Shown piece by piece: positions 1 through 7,957 of a stretch of 64,000 nucleotides of DNA. Under the pieces are notes generated by a model. That model made no database searches, had not been told where the DNA came from, and worked only from the letters and a program-made list of their open reading frames with translations. The position numbers were made by a program, and so were the translations under genes. The stretch covers positions 111,949-175,948 of the forward strand of contig NZ_BEGX01000128.1 in NCBI RefSeq assembly GCF_002583555.1. The letters are read 5' to 3'. The DNA comes from Pseudonocardia sp. N23. GTDB lineage: Bacteria > Actinomycetota > Actinomycetes > Mycobacteriales > Pseudonocardiaceae. Numbering within the stretch: position 1 is the stretch's first letter; every line of letters begins with the position of its first letter.

Positions 1-408
1 GCCCGACCCGACGAAGCCGCCACCGTCCACCACCTGCTCGCGGCCGGTCGGCTCATCCCCGGCGCCCGCGTCCCGGTCCAGCTCGACGGCCGCCCCGAAC
101 CCGAACCCGCCACCCTCGTCGACGTCCCTGCCACCGCAACCGCCGCCGCCGCCGGTCCCACGCCGGGTGGCCGGGTCCTCGTCCACGTCGACGTCGTGCG
201 CCCCGGGATGGGCCTGGTCACCTGCGGCGCCGCCGACTTCTCCGGCTCGATCGTCCGCGAGGACGGCGCCTACCTCGTCGAGACCGAGAGCGGCGAGGTC
301 ATCGGCCGCGCCCGTTCCTACCGCGCGGGCGCCGAACGCCTCGCCCGTCACCACGGCTTCCGCGCCGACCCCGTCGAGATCGAACACGAACGCGAGGTCT
401 ACGCATGA
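1..408 (+). CDS. Integrative-element protein of unknown function, 5' truncated
   Basis: The frame is open from the first base of the window to a stop at 408, so this is the C-terminal 135 residues of a longer protein. The first in-window ATG (196) lies mid-frame and is probably not the start. The C-terminal part contains an acidic segment (DGAYLVETESGEVIGRARSY) and ends in EREVYA. The stop overlaps the start of the replication initiator by 4 nt (ATGA), so the two are co-transcribed. A short uncharacterised gene in this position is common in actinomycete integrative elements. Function unknown; I am confident only that it is coding and belongs to the element. Confidence 0.6.
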   Translation, partial: ARPDEAATVHHLLAAGRLIPGARVPVQLDGRPEPEPATLVDVPATATAAAAGPTPGGRVLVHVDVVRPGMGLVTCGAADFSGSIVREDGAYLVETESGEVIGRARSYRAGAERLARHHGFRADPVEIEHEREVYA

Positions 409-1733
409 CCGATCTCGATCTGACCACCCGACTCCGCTCGTTCGACTACCCGACCTGGCGCGCCCACGTCGAAGCCACCGGCGGATGCGCCCAACCCGTC
501 CGCCTGCGCGGCTCCTCCACCATCTCCACCACATCCGGCCGCGTCCTCGCCGAGCGCACCGGCGAGGTCTGGGCACCGTGCGGGAACCGCCGCGAAACCG
601 TCTGCCCCGCCTGCTCGGACCGCTACGCCGCCAACGCCTTCCACCTCATCCGCGCCGGACTCGCAGGCGGCGACAAAGGCGTCCCCACCACCGTCACACA
701 GCGGCCCCGCCTGTTCCTCACCCTCACCGCGCCCTCGTTCGGCCCGGTCCACTCCCGACGGCTCTCGACCCGAGGACGGGTCATCCCCTGCCCCTGCGGC
801 ACCCACCACCGCGACGGCGACCCCCACGTCGGAACACCGCTCGACCCTGACACCTACGACTACACCGGGTCGGTGCTCTGGCAGGCCCACGCAGGCAAGC
901 TCTGGCACCGCTTCACCATCACCCTGCGCAGGACCTTGGCCGCCGGGCTCGGGCTCTCCGCCCGGGAGTTCGCCAGCCGTGCCCGGCTCTCCTACGCCAA
1001 GGTCGCCGAGTACCAGCGTCGCGGACTCGTCCATTTCCACGCCGCGATCCGCCTCGACGGCCCCAACGGACCCACCGACCCGCCACCCTCGGGCGCCACC
1101 CACGAACTGCTTATCGACGCGGCGCGTCAGGCTGCCCGGTCGGTCCTGCTCGAGGTCGCCCGACCCGACGCCGAACCGCTCGCCCTGACCTGGGGGGCGC
1201 AGGTCGACGTCCGCCGCATCAGCGCCACCACTGCCGCTGAGGTCACCGACGAGCGCGGTGAGATCACCGACCAGCGGTTGGCCGGCTACATCGCCAAGTA
1301 CGCCACCAAGGGCACCGGCAAGACCGATCAGCACCCCGACCGCCCCATCCGATCCCTGGCCCACCTCGACCACCTCCGCCTGCACCCCCACCACCGCCGC
1401 ATCATCGAAACCGCCTGGCACCTCGGGGGCCTCGACGACTACGCGGAGCTGAACCTGCGGAAGTGGGCGCACATGCTCGGGTTCCGCGGGCACTTCCTCA
1501 CCAAGTCCCGCCGCTACTCCACGACCTTCCGCGCGATCCACCACGACCAGCGCATCTGGCGCCTCGCCGAGCAGCTCGACGAGCTCGGCCACGACCCCGC
1601 CGCCGACCCGGTGATCGTCGTCAACAACTGGCATCTCGTCGGAATCGGTCACCGCGACGAGACCGACCGCGAACTCGCGATAGCCCACGCCGAACGCATC
1701 CGAGAGCAGCGCACCACCAGGAGGACGACGTGA
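405..1733 (+). CDS. repSA: Replication initiator protein, RepSA type
   Basis: This 442-residue protein resembles the rolling-circle initiators of actinomycete integrative elements of the pSAM2 type. It has a cysteine-rich N-terminal segment (CGNRRETVCPACSDRY, about residues 65-80), the family signature FLTLTAPSFGPVHSRR (about 105-120) and an HxH pair in VHFHAAIRLDGP near residue 210, which would be the metal-binding part of a HUH nickase. The protein would nick the element's double-strand origin to start replication before transfer. It overlaps the upstream gene by 4 nt and the excisionase gene by 4 nt (GTGA), giving a rep-xis-int operon. Length fits the family. The catalytic tyrosine was not assigned by eye. 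Confidence 0.9.
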   Translation: MTDLDLTTRLRSFDYPTWRAHVEATGGCAQPVRLRGSSTISTTSGRVLAERTGEVWAPCGNRRETVCPACSDRYAANAFHLIRAGLAGGDKGVPTTVTQRPRLFLTLTAPSFGPVHSRRLSTRGRVIPCPCGTHHRDGDPHVGTPLDPDTYDYTGSVLWQAHAGKLWHRFTITLRRTLAAGLGLSAREFASRARLSYAKVAEYQRRGLVHFHAAIRLDGPNGPTDPPPSGATHELLIDAARQAARSVLLEVARPDAEPLALTWGAQVDVRRISATTAAEVTDERGEITDQRLAGYIAKYATKGTGKTDQHPDRPIRSLAHLDHLRLHPHHRRIIETAWHLGGLDDYAELNLRKWAHMLGFRGHFLTKSRRYSTTFRAIHHDQRIWRLAEQLDELGHDPAADPVIVVNNWHLVGIGHRDETDRELAIAHAERIREQRTTRRTT

Positions 1734-1933
1734 AGCGCAACGAGACCACGCCCCTGCTCACCTACACAGTCGACGAGGTTGCCGCGCTGCTCGGCATCGC
1801 GCGTGGGGTGGCCTACGAGTCCGTCCGCAGCGGCGAGATTCCGGCGACGCGCATCGGTCGGCGCTGGCTCGTGCCGCGCAAGCGCTTCCACGCCTGGCTC
1901 GACGGCACTGCGGACCGGAGCGGGGCAGCCTGA
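1730..1933 (+). CDS. xis: Excisionase-like helix-turn-helix protein
   Basis: This 67-residue protein starts at GTG, overlaps the repSA stop (GTGA) and is preceded by AGGAGG at 1719-1724 with 5 nt spacing, which fixes the start. Residues 9-50 form a MerR/excisionase-type winged helix (YTVDEVAALLGIARG followed by GEIPATRIGRRWLVPR), the typical HTH_17 pattern. It lies directly between the initiator and the integrase and shares one base with the integrase start (TGATG). Its role would be to bind att arms and bias the integrase toward excision. The call rests on fold pattern and position; such proteins are short and diverge quickly. Confidence 0.85.
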   Translation: MKRNETTPLLTYTVDEVAALLGIARGVAYESVRSGEIPATRIGRRWLVPRKRFHAWLDGTADRSGAA

Positions 1934-3096
1934 TGGCCGACATCGACGACCGTTGGTACCGGAAGGGCGCGAACGGCAAGCAGGTCCGGACCGACCGCTA
2001 CGGCAAAGGCTCGCGGTGGGTCGTCCGATGGCGTGACCCGGGCGGCGCCCAGCGCAAGAAGTCGTTCCGGCTCAAGGCCGACGCCGAGGACTTCGCCGGT
2101 TCGGTGCGCCAGGACCTGCGCACGGGCTCCTACATCGCGCCGGACGCCGGGAAGGTGCTCGGCGAGGAATGGGCCCGCCGCTGGCTCGACGCCCAGGGAC
2201 ACCTCAAGGAGTCCACCCGGGAGCGGACGCGGGGCGTCGTCGAGAACCACGTCATCCCGCGGTGGGGTCGCACGCCGCTCGCGGCGGTCACCTATGCCGA
2301 CGTGCAGACCTGGGTGACACAACTAGGTCGGGAGGGCTCGTCGCCGCGGTCGGTCGCGAAGATTCACGGCGTCCTGCGGCAGCTGCTCGACTGGGCCGTC
2401 AAGGACGGTCGGCTCGCCCGGAACCCCGCCGTGGGTGTTCCGCTCCCCCGGCCCCCTCTGCATGCGCACCGGTACCTCGATCACTCCGAGGTCGCGATGC
2501 TCGCGAAGGAGTGCGGCGACTACAGCCCGCTCGTCCGCTTCCTCTCCTACACAGGCCTGCGCTGGGGTGAGGCTGCCGCGCTCCGCGTCGGCTCGGTCGA
2601 CCTCAACCGACGTCGCGTCCAGGTGGTCGCCTCCGTGACCGAGGTGAACGGGCACCTCGTATGGGGCTCGCCCAAGACCCACGCCCGGCGGACGGTGCTC
2701 CTCCCGCGGTTCGTCGCGCAGGCGATCGCGCCGGCCGTCGAGGACCAGGACGCCGACGCGCTCGTGTTCCCCGCACCTCGCGGCGGCGTGCTGCGGGTCC
2801 GCAACTTTCGGCGTGGCGTCTTCGACGCAGCCGTCTCGCGTGTGGGCCCCACCGGGCTGCACCCGCACGAGCTGAGGCACACTGCGGCGTCGTTGGCGAT
2901 CGCATCCGGGGCGGACGTGAAGGTGGTGCAGATGATGCTGGGGCACAAGACGGCCACGATGACGCTGGACCTCTACGGCCACCTGTTCCCTGACCGGCTC
3001 GACGACCTGGCCGATCGCATGGACTCCGCGGCATGTGCCCCAGATGTGCCCCACGACGCTGACGGCGACGACGACGGGACGGGGAGCCCCAGGTAG
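1933..3096 (+). CDS. int: Tyrosine site-specific integrase
   Basis: This 387-residue protein has the full tyrosine recombinase architecture: an N-terminal arm-binding region (about 25-70), a SAM-like core-binding domain (about 75-165) and a catalytic domain (about 180-355). Catalytic residues visible are Arg210 in TGLRWGE, Lys248 in GSPKTHARR, His312 and Arg315 in HPHELRHT, His338 in LGHK and nucleophile Tyr348 in LDLYGH. It should integrate and, with Xis, excise the element. The gene ends 11 nt before tRNA-Arg(CCT), the expected attachment target. All key residues are present, so it looks functional. Confidence 0.95.
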   Translation: MADIDDRWYRKGANGKQVRTDRYGKGSRWVVRWRDPGGAQRKKSFRLKADAEDFAGSVRQDLRTGSYIAPDAGKVLGEEWARRWLDAQGHLKESTRERTRGVVENHVIPRWGRTPLAAVTYADVQTWVTQLGREGSSPRSVAKIHGVLRQLLDWAVKDGRLARNPAVGVPLPRPPLHAHRYLDHSEVAMLAKECGDYSPLVRFLSYTGLRWGEAAALRVGSVDLNRRRVQVVASVTEVNGHLVWGSPKTHARRTVLLPRFVAQAIAPAVEDQDADALVFPAPRGGVLRVRNFRRGVFDAAVSRVGPTGLHPHELRHTAASLAIASGADVKVVQMMLGHKTATMTLDLYGHLFPDRLDDLADRMDSAACAPDVPHDADGDDDGTGSPR

Positions 3097-3107
3097 GCTC
3101 CTCGCAG

Positions 3108-3180
3108 GCCCTCGTAGCTCAGGGGATAGAGCACCGCTCTCCTAAAGCGGGTGTCGCAGGTTCGAATCCTGCCGGGGGCA
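3108..3180 (+). tRNA. tRNA-Arg (anticodon CCT)
   Basis: A complete cloverleaf can be drawn. The acceptor stem is GCCCTCG with CGGGGGC (one T-G pair). The D stem is GCTC/GAGC, the anticodon stem CCGCT/AGCGG with loop CTCCTAA, and the T arm GCAGG-TTCGAAT-CCTGC. The anticodon CCT reads AGG arginine codons. The discriminator is A3180 and CCA is not encoded. It begins 11 nt after the integrase stop in the same orientation, so it is the probable attachment target of the element, and a second decayed integrase follows on its 3' side. Confidence 0.95.
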
Positions 3181-3273
3181 CTGGGTTTGACCAGCGGATT
3201 CTCTGGAACAGAGGCGACTTGTCGCTGATCGTGGAATCATTTGCGGAGTCACCCCCGTCGTAAGATCATCGTC

Positions 3274-3681
3274 ATGGCGCGACGCAGCAGACCTCGCGGG
3301 CGCATCGAGCAGCTGCCTCAGGCAGCTTTCGCGCCAAGGTGTACGCAGGGACAGACCCGCTTACCCGCAAGGGCCGCTACCTCGTCGAGACCGTTGCGAC
3401 CGCTTCCGACGGGGAACGCGTTCTGACGTGGGTTCAGCACGAGGTCGACGAGAACCGGCACCCGAAGTCTGCGATCACCGTGAACCAGGCGATCGAGAAG
3501 TGGCTCGAAGTCGCCAAGCTGGTGCCGACGACCCGAGAGCAGTACGACGACCTCGTCCACCTCTACGTGTCCCCTGTGCCCGGCAGGATGCAGGCCGCAC
3601 AGCTCGACGCCGAGATGCTCGAGCTTCTACGCCCGGCTCCAGGCCTGCCGCGAGCTGTGCACGGGACGCACCCGCGCGGGC
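3274..3681 (+). pseudogene. Frameshifted N-terminal relic of a second tyrosine integrase
   Basis: The ATG at 3274 opens MARRSRPRGRIEQLP, a typical integrase N-terminus. The frame then shifts near 3320 into SFRAKVYAGTDPLTRKGRYL and continues with TVNQAIEKWLEVAKLVPTTR, a SAM-like core-binding domain start. A second shift near 3625 moves to YARLQACRELCTGRTRAG. No catalytic domain remains. The relic begins about 95 bp past the tRNA and reads away from it, suggesting that the tRNA locus has hosted more than one element. After about 3681 the sequence switches to transposase-like coding. Confidence 0.75.
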
Positions 3682-3971
3682 CTACGTCGTGTTCCGCCGC
3701 GGCTGCAACTACCGCCTACGCCAGGGCCTGACCGGCTTCGCCGACCCCAGCCGCCAGGCCGACCTCTGGGCCCAGCAGGTCTACGCCCGAGCCTGAACCC
3801 GCGGGCACAACCACGCCCACGCGGTGCGGATCCTCGCCCCCGCCTGGCTCCGCATCATGTGGCGATGCCGGCAAGACCGCAGCCCCCTACGACCCGGCCC
3901 GCCACCTCGCCGCGGTCGCCAACCGCCACCCCCGTACCGACAACCCCGGACCCACCCACATGGCGTCCTGA
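3682..3971 (+). pseudogene. Decayed C-terminus of an IS110-family transposase
   Basis: Conceptual translation across two lesions gives FRRGCNYRLRQGLTGFADPS, WAQQVYARA, then an in-frame TGA where an Arg codon is expected. After it come HNHAHAVRILAPAWLRIMWR and, following a one-base shift, YDPARHLAAV. This order (FRRG...R..L..FA, then H.HA.RILA..W.R..WRC..D, YDPARH) is the C-terminal transposase_20 pattern of IS110-family DEDD transposases. The N-terminal catalytic half is absent. The fragment abuts the integrase relic upstream and a non-coding repeat (copy 1) downstream. Family assignment is from motif memory. Confidence 0.6.
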
Positions 3972-4116
3972 CCAGCCCTCGCGTCGTTCCTGATAGCGGC
4001 CGGCACCAGCCGCCCACAGGCGGTGTCCAGGCTGGCCCGAAGGCCACCCGCAGGGCCCCGGCCTTGACCCCGCCGAGGACGGCGGCACACGCCCGCGCCG
4101 GGAACGACCCACCCCC
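3968..4116 (+). repeat. Direct repeat copy 1, probable IS110-type right-end remnant
   Basis: This non-coding stretch follows the transposase relic. It resembles 5939-6074 along its length, with shared blocks such as GATAGC, CCGCCCxCAGGCGGTG, CACCCGCAGGG, CCGCCGAGGACGG and CGCGCCGGGAACGACCCACCC. By eye about three quarters of positions match. It contains a small inverted repeat around the CAGGCGG block. With copy 2 it brackets the TetR/glycosyltransferase pair in direct orientation. Confidence 0.6.
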
Positions 4117-4178
4117 CATTGAAAGGCTTCCCCAGGGTCGGCCGGAGGCCACGTCGTCGACATTCGCGTAAACGACTG

Positions 4179-4208
4179 TTGACACGAAATTCCATTTTGG
4201 CGTTAACT
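4179..4208 (+). promoter_or_regulatory. Candidate sigma-70 promoter for the TetR/glycosyltransferase pair
   Basis: A consensus TTGACA lies at 4179-4184 and TTAACT at 4203-4208 with an 18-bp spacer, in an AT-rich patch unusual for this window. GTTAAC at 4202-4207 is itself palindromic and could be part of a TetR operator. A transcript would start close to the ATG at 4218, suggesting a leaderless message. Confidence 0.5.
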
Positions 4209-4217
4209 ATGAGTACC

Positions 4218-4832
4218 ATGAAAATCGCACGTGCTTACACGATGGGCGCACGGGCCGAGGCCGCCGAAGCGACCCGGCTGGCGATCCTCGACGCCGTGGT
4301 GACGCTGGCCGGTGAGCGGATGCTCAGCGACATCGCGCTCGACGACGTCGCCGAACGGGCCGGCGTGAGCGTCCAGACCGTCCTGCGGCGGTTCGGCTCA
4401 CGCGCCGGCCTGTTCGAGCAGGCCCACCAGCATGGCCGTGAGCAGGTCATCGAGGAACGTCGCGCCCCCGTGGGTGACGTGGCGGCCGCGGTGCGGGTGC
4501 TCGCCGAGCATTACGAGCGTCGCGGCCGCGCCGCCGTGTTGTTCCTCGCCCAGGAAGAACGCGAGCCGTTCGCCGCCCGCATCACCACGCAGGGTCGAGC
4601 GTTGCACCGTTCTTGGGTCGAGCAGGTTTTCGCGCCCTTCCTGCCCCGAACTCGCAGCGAGCGGGAGCAGGCCGTGGATCTGCTGGTGGTGGCGTGCGAT
4701 GTCTACACCTGGAAGCTGCTGCGCCTCGACCGCGGCCTGAGCCGGGCGCAGACCACGCGCCGCACGGAACGTCTGGTGAGGAGCGTCCTCGCCGGACTCG
4801 GGACGGTATCGGAAGGGAAGTCCGATGTCTGA
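4218..4832 (+). CDS. TetR/AcrR family transcriptional regulator
   Basis: This protein of about 204 residues has an N-terminal TetR DNA-binding domain (residues 12-60): an alpha-helix, then LDDVAERAGVSVQTVLRRFG, and a ligand-type C-terminal helical domain. I chose ATG 4218 because a TTGACA/TTAACT promoter ends 10 nt upstream, implying a leaderless start. ATG 4209 is a second candidate in the same frame. The stop overlaps the glycosyltransferase start by 8 nt, so the pair is one transcription unit and the regulator probably controls itself and the transferase. Both genes lie between diverged direct repeats in an otherwise decayed region. Confidence 0.85.
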   Translation: MKIARAYTMGARAEAAEATRLAILDAVVTLAGERMLSDIALDDVAERAGVSVQTVLRRFGSRAGLFEQAHQHGREQVIEERRAPVGDVAAAVRVLAEHYERRGRAAVLFLAQEEREPFAARITTQGRALHRSWVEQVFAPFLPRTRSEREQAVDLLVVACDVYTWKLLRLDRGLSRAQTTRRTERLVRSVLAGLGTVSEGKSDV

Positions 4833-5952
4833 GTTCCTGATCGCCACCTGGCACGGTGGGGGCAACGTGGCGCCGGCGATGGTGGTCGCGGCTGAACTGC
4901 GACGCCGTGGGCACACCGTCCGATTCCTGGGCCACGAATCCCAGCAAGTGGCTTTCACCGCCGCCGGTTTCGCCTTCGCCCCCTACCAGGGGGTGCGGCC
5001 CTTCGACGGCACCACACCCAACAGCGTCCCGCGGCTGGTGTCGATGATGACCGACACGAGGTTGGGCCGGGCTGTACTGGCCGAGCTCGCGACCCGACCC
5101 GTCGACGTGGTGCTGGCGGACTGTCTGCTCGTTCCCGTCCAACGTGCGTGCGCCGACGCCGGGCAGCCCTACGTCTCGCTCGAACACCTCTTCGACGCCT
5201 ATCTGCGGCGAGGCTGGCTGCGGGGCCCCGTCGGAACCGTCGCGCGCCTGAAGGGACTGCGCCCCGTCGCGACCTGGAGCCGCGCCGCGCATTGTCTCGT
5301 CGGCGCCCCTGCCTCGCTCGATCCCGCTGCAGCCGGCCCGACCCCGACGAATGTCCGCTTCGTGGGCCCATTGCTCAACTTGCCGCCTCGGCACGCTCTC
5401 GACAGCCACGACCCAGCGGTCCTGGTGAGCCTGAGCACGTTCCACTACCCGGGGATGCAGCCGGCACTGCAAAGGATGCTCGACGCGACCGCCAACCTGG
5501 ACGCCCGCGTCATCGTGACGACCGGACCGGTCATCGACCCGGCGTCACTGCGCACCGCGCCGAACCACGAGGTGCACCGATTCGTCTCCCACGACACCCT
5601 CATGCCACAGGTCTCGCTGGTGGTCGGGCACGGCGGGCACGCCACGACGATGCGCGCCCTGGCCCACGACCTACCCCTCGTTGTCATGCCGATGCATCCA
5701 CTGCTCGACCAGCCGATGGTCGGTCGGGCTGTGGCCAACGCCGGGGCCGCCCAGGTGGTCACCAAGAAGGTCGCCCCTGCGGACCTGCGACGTGTGGTGG
5801 AACGCATGCTCACCGACGGTCCCCATCGGCACGCGGCCGCGACACTAGGCGAGGAAATCCGGCAGCTCGACGCCACCACTCGCGCCGCGGATCTCCTCGA
5901 AGATGTCGCCACCCGCAACACTGCGCGACACCCTTCTGCTGACCAGGGCTGA
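4825..5952 (+). CDS. GT1-family (MGT/YjiC-like) glycosyltransferase
   Basis: This 375-residue GT-B protein has an N-terminal acceptor domain (ATWHGGGNVAPAMVVAAELR at the start) and a C-terminal nucleotide-sugar domain. The donor motif spans about residues 250-300: VSHDTLMPQVSLVVGHGGHA, then a segment ending MPMHPLLDQPMVGRAV, with the HGG and DQ residues expected in UDP- or dTDP-sugar macrolide/flavonoid-type transferases. It probably glycosylates a small hydrophobic molecule for inactivation or export. It is co-transcribed with the upstream TetR gene (8-nt overlap). The last codons run into repeat copy 2, so the natural C-terminus may have been replaced by insertion-sequence DNA. Confidence 0.85.
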   Translation: MSEFLIATWHGGGNVAPAMVVAAELRRRGHTVRFLGHESQQVAFTAAGFAFAPYQGVRPFDGTTPNSVPRLVSMMTDTRLGRAVLAELATRPVDVVLADCLLVPVQRACADAGQPYVSLEHLFDAYLRRGWLRGPVGTVARLKGLRPVATWSRAAHCLVGAPASLDPAAAGPTPTNVRFVGPLLNLPPRHALDSHDPAVLVSLSTFHYPGMQPALQRMLDATANLDARVIVTTGPVIDPASLRTAPNHEVHRFVSHDTLMPQVSLVVGHGGHATTMRALAHDLPLVVMPMHPLLDQPMVGRAVANAGAAQVVTKKVAPADLRRVVERMLTDGPHRHAAATLGEEIRQLDATTRAADLLEDVATRNTARHPSADQG

Positions 5953-6074
5953 CGTCGCCCCGATAGCCGCTACCCCACCGCCGCCCGCAGGCGGTGGCCG
6001 AAGGGCACCCGCAGGGCTCGGTCTGGACACCGCCGAGGACGGGTGCCCAGCCTCGCGCCGGGACGACCCACCCT
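5939..6074 (+). repeat. Direct repeat copy 2, probable IS110-type right-end remnant
   Basis: This stretch matches 3968-4116 in order and orientation (GATAGC, CCGCCCGCAGGCGGTGG, GGCACCCGCAGGG, CACCGCCGAGGACGG, GCGCCGGGACGACCCACCC). It begins within the last codons of the glycosyltransferase and is followed by GGCTTGACATGGGGTTGTCA, which looks like a terminal segment of an insertion sequence. No transposase coding is attached to this copy. Confidence 0.6.
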
Positions 6075-6179
6075 CGGCTTGACATGGGGTTGTCAAGGGC
6101 CGCGGACTGCGATGCCCCCTGCTGTAGAGCCGACTAGATCGACCCTGTTGGGCCGACTTCACAAGTCGCGGCCTACGGA

Positions 6180-6530
6180 ACGGGAGACGGTGCGAAGCGC
6201 GATCTGGCCGGGGACGTCGCCGCGCTGGTCGACACCGGCCGCGGAGCACTCGTCATCGGCCTCGAGGAAGACGCACAAGGCCGCGTCACCGCCGCACCCG
6301 GTGTCGAGGTGGCCGGCGCCGGGGCAACCCGCATGGCTCAGGTCATCGCCGCACACACCGCCCCGATTCCGACCAGCTACATACGGAAGATCGTCCACTC
6401 GTCCTCAGAACCTGACTCCAGCTTCTACGTCGTCGTGGTCCCACCCAGCCCCATGGCCCCACATGTGGTTCCGTCGACACCGGCTTGCGCTACCCGCGAC
6501 GGACAGGCGCCTCGATCTCGAGATGCCGGC
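6180..6530 (+). pseudogene. Relic of an AlbA_2 (Schlafen-type) domain protein
   Basis: The open frame gives AKRDLAGDVAALVDTGRGAL followed by VIGLEEDAQGRV, RMAQVIAAHTAPIP and SFYVVVVPPSPMAPHVV. This order (D.A..VAAL.....G.LVIG.EED, then a beta strand with VPPSP..PH) is the AlbA_2 nucleotide/DNA-binding module found in many actinobacterial ATP-binding regulators. The N-terminal start and everything after about residue 110 are missing or frameshifted. It lies directly beyond repeat copy 2 in the graveyard region. Confidence 0.55.
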
Positions 6531-6651
6531 GGTCTACCCCATCCCAGAACGGGTTCGCCCCGGCCCCGCCCGTCGGGTGTGCCGTCGGCCCGCCCCCGCG
6601 CGGTCTGCTTGCCGCGAGCTCGGCTCTGCCCGACTTCGACGGAGAGGACGA

Positions 6652-6960
6652 GTGAACGGTCCGGGCGAGGTCCTGCGTGCCTGCGCGGCGCGGTACGGCG
6701 ACAAGACGGCGTTGGTGACGGCCACCCGCACCCTCGGGTTCGGTGAGCTGGACGCACTGAGCGACCGCGTCGCGGCCTGGCCCGCGGGCCGCGGCATCGG
6801 GCCGGGCCGGCCGGTGTCGCTCTACGCGCAGAACCGGTGGGAGTGGGTCGTCGCCTACCACGGGGCGTTAAAGGCGGGCGCGGTCATCGACCCGGTCAAC
6901 GTGATGCTGACCCCGGAGGAGCTGGCGTTCGTGCTGCGCGACTGCGATTCCGCCGCCGTC
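6652..6960 (+). pseudogene. N-terminal fragment of an AMP-dependent acyl-CoA synthetase
   Basis: A GTG start is followed by about 103 residues of an AMP-binding enzyme N-terminus: CAARYGDKTALVTATRTLGF, then GELDALSDRVAAW, RWEWVVAYHGALKAGAVIDP and ELAFVLRDCDSAAV. The ATP-binding P-loop-like motif (T-S-G-T-T-G) and the C-terminal half are absent. The frame continues to 7308 but without recognisable family sequence. Likely non-functional. Confidence 0.65.
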
Positions 6961-7676
6961 CGGAGCCGTCGCCGCACGCAGCTGTCGGCCTGCCGGGACC
7001 GGCACGATCCCCATTGCGGTGACGAAGAAATTGTGCGTGGCGCCCTGCTTGCGCCGGGTGTCACGGGAGATCACCTCCGCCGCCCGGGATGCCGGCGCGG
7101 ACGCCGCACTCGTGCTCGACCCGGCCACCGGCTCACACCTCGACGCCGGCGAGTACAGCCAGTCGATAGTGGGCCAGCCGATGTGCCATCTCGCCGAGCG
7201 CTTCCGGGACGATCTGACCATCAAGGTCCTGCGTCGCAGCGAGCACTTCCGCGCGCACGCGATGTTCGGAGAGGACGTCCCCAAACTCCCGGGCAAGATC
7301 GGCGGTGACATGTCCACGAACAGTCGCGGAGAAGTCGGCGTCGATCGGCATACGGCTCCTCGGGTATCGGTGATCGATAGGCGACTTGCTGCTGTCTCGG
7401 AGCGCGGGGTCGACGGGGAAGGTGGTGGTCGGCGAGGCCCGCGGGGCGGTCGCCCGGCCCTGCGCGAGGCGTCGTTGTGGGACGACGCCATTCGGGCTGC
7501 CCCGGGCGAGCTCCCCAGTCGCCGCAGGCTGACGGACCGACGACCGCCGGGACACCCTCCGAGACACGCTCTCGGCCCCGCCGACCACCTCTGTCCGGTC
7601 TACCCCACCGACCGGGCGGGGTACAGGACCCGGCGGCCATCGTCAGACAGTCGTCAGGCAGTCCGAGCACTCACAC
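6961..7676 (+). other. Decayed coding-like DNA, no intact gene recognised
   Basis: Between the synthetase and EctB relics one frame (about 7010-7330) reads PIAVTKKLCVAPCLRRVSRE and later DPATGSHLDAGEYSQSIVGQ, which has the character of a real globular protein but no family I recognise. It ends without a plausible start or stop architecture. The rest shows only compositional frames. I see no RNA gene here. Confidence 0.4.
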
Positions 7677-7956
7677 CGCCGTCGACGCCGCTTTCCACCG
7701 GATCGCGGCCGACGACTGCGAGGCCGGGATCACGGTCAAGGGTCGTGGTCTCGCGCGGGGCCTGCAGTTCGAGCAGCCCGAGCAGGCCGCCAAGGTCTGT
7801 GCCGCGGCGTTCGAGCGTGGTCTGCTGATGGAGACCGCCGGCCCGGACAGCGAGGTCATGAAGGTGCTGCCGCCGCTGACGGTCAGCGACGCCGAGCTCG
7901 ACGAAGGACTCGCGACGATCGCCGAGTCCGTCCGCACCGTGGTGCACCGAAGCTGA
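7677..7956 (+). pseudogene. ectB: C-terminal fragment of diaminobutyrate-2-oxoglutarate transaminase
   Basis: The last 92 codons read VKGRGLARGLQFEQPEQAAK, CAAAFERGLLMETAGPDSEV and MKVLPPLTVSDAELDEGLAT. This closely follows the C-terminal end of EctB, the first ectoine-pathway aminotransferase (fold-type I PLP family). The PLP-binding lysine region and the first 300 or so residues are absent, and no ectA or ectC is nearby. It is a relic of a lost or relocated ectoine locus. Its stop is 2 nt from the stop of the convergent lipoprotein gene. Confidence 0.75.
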
Positions 7957-7957
7957 C

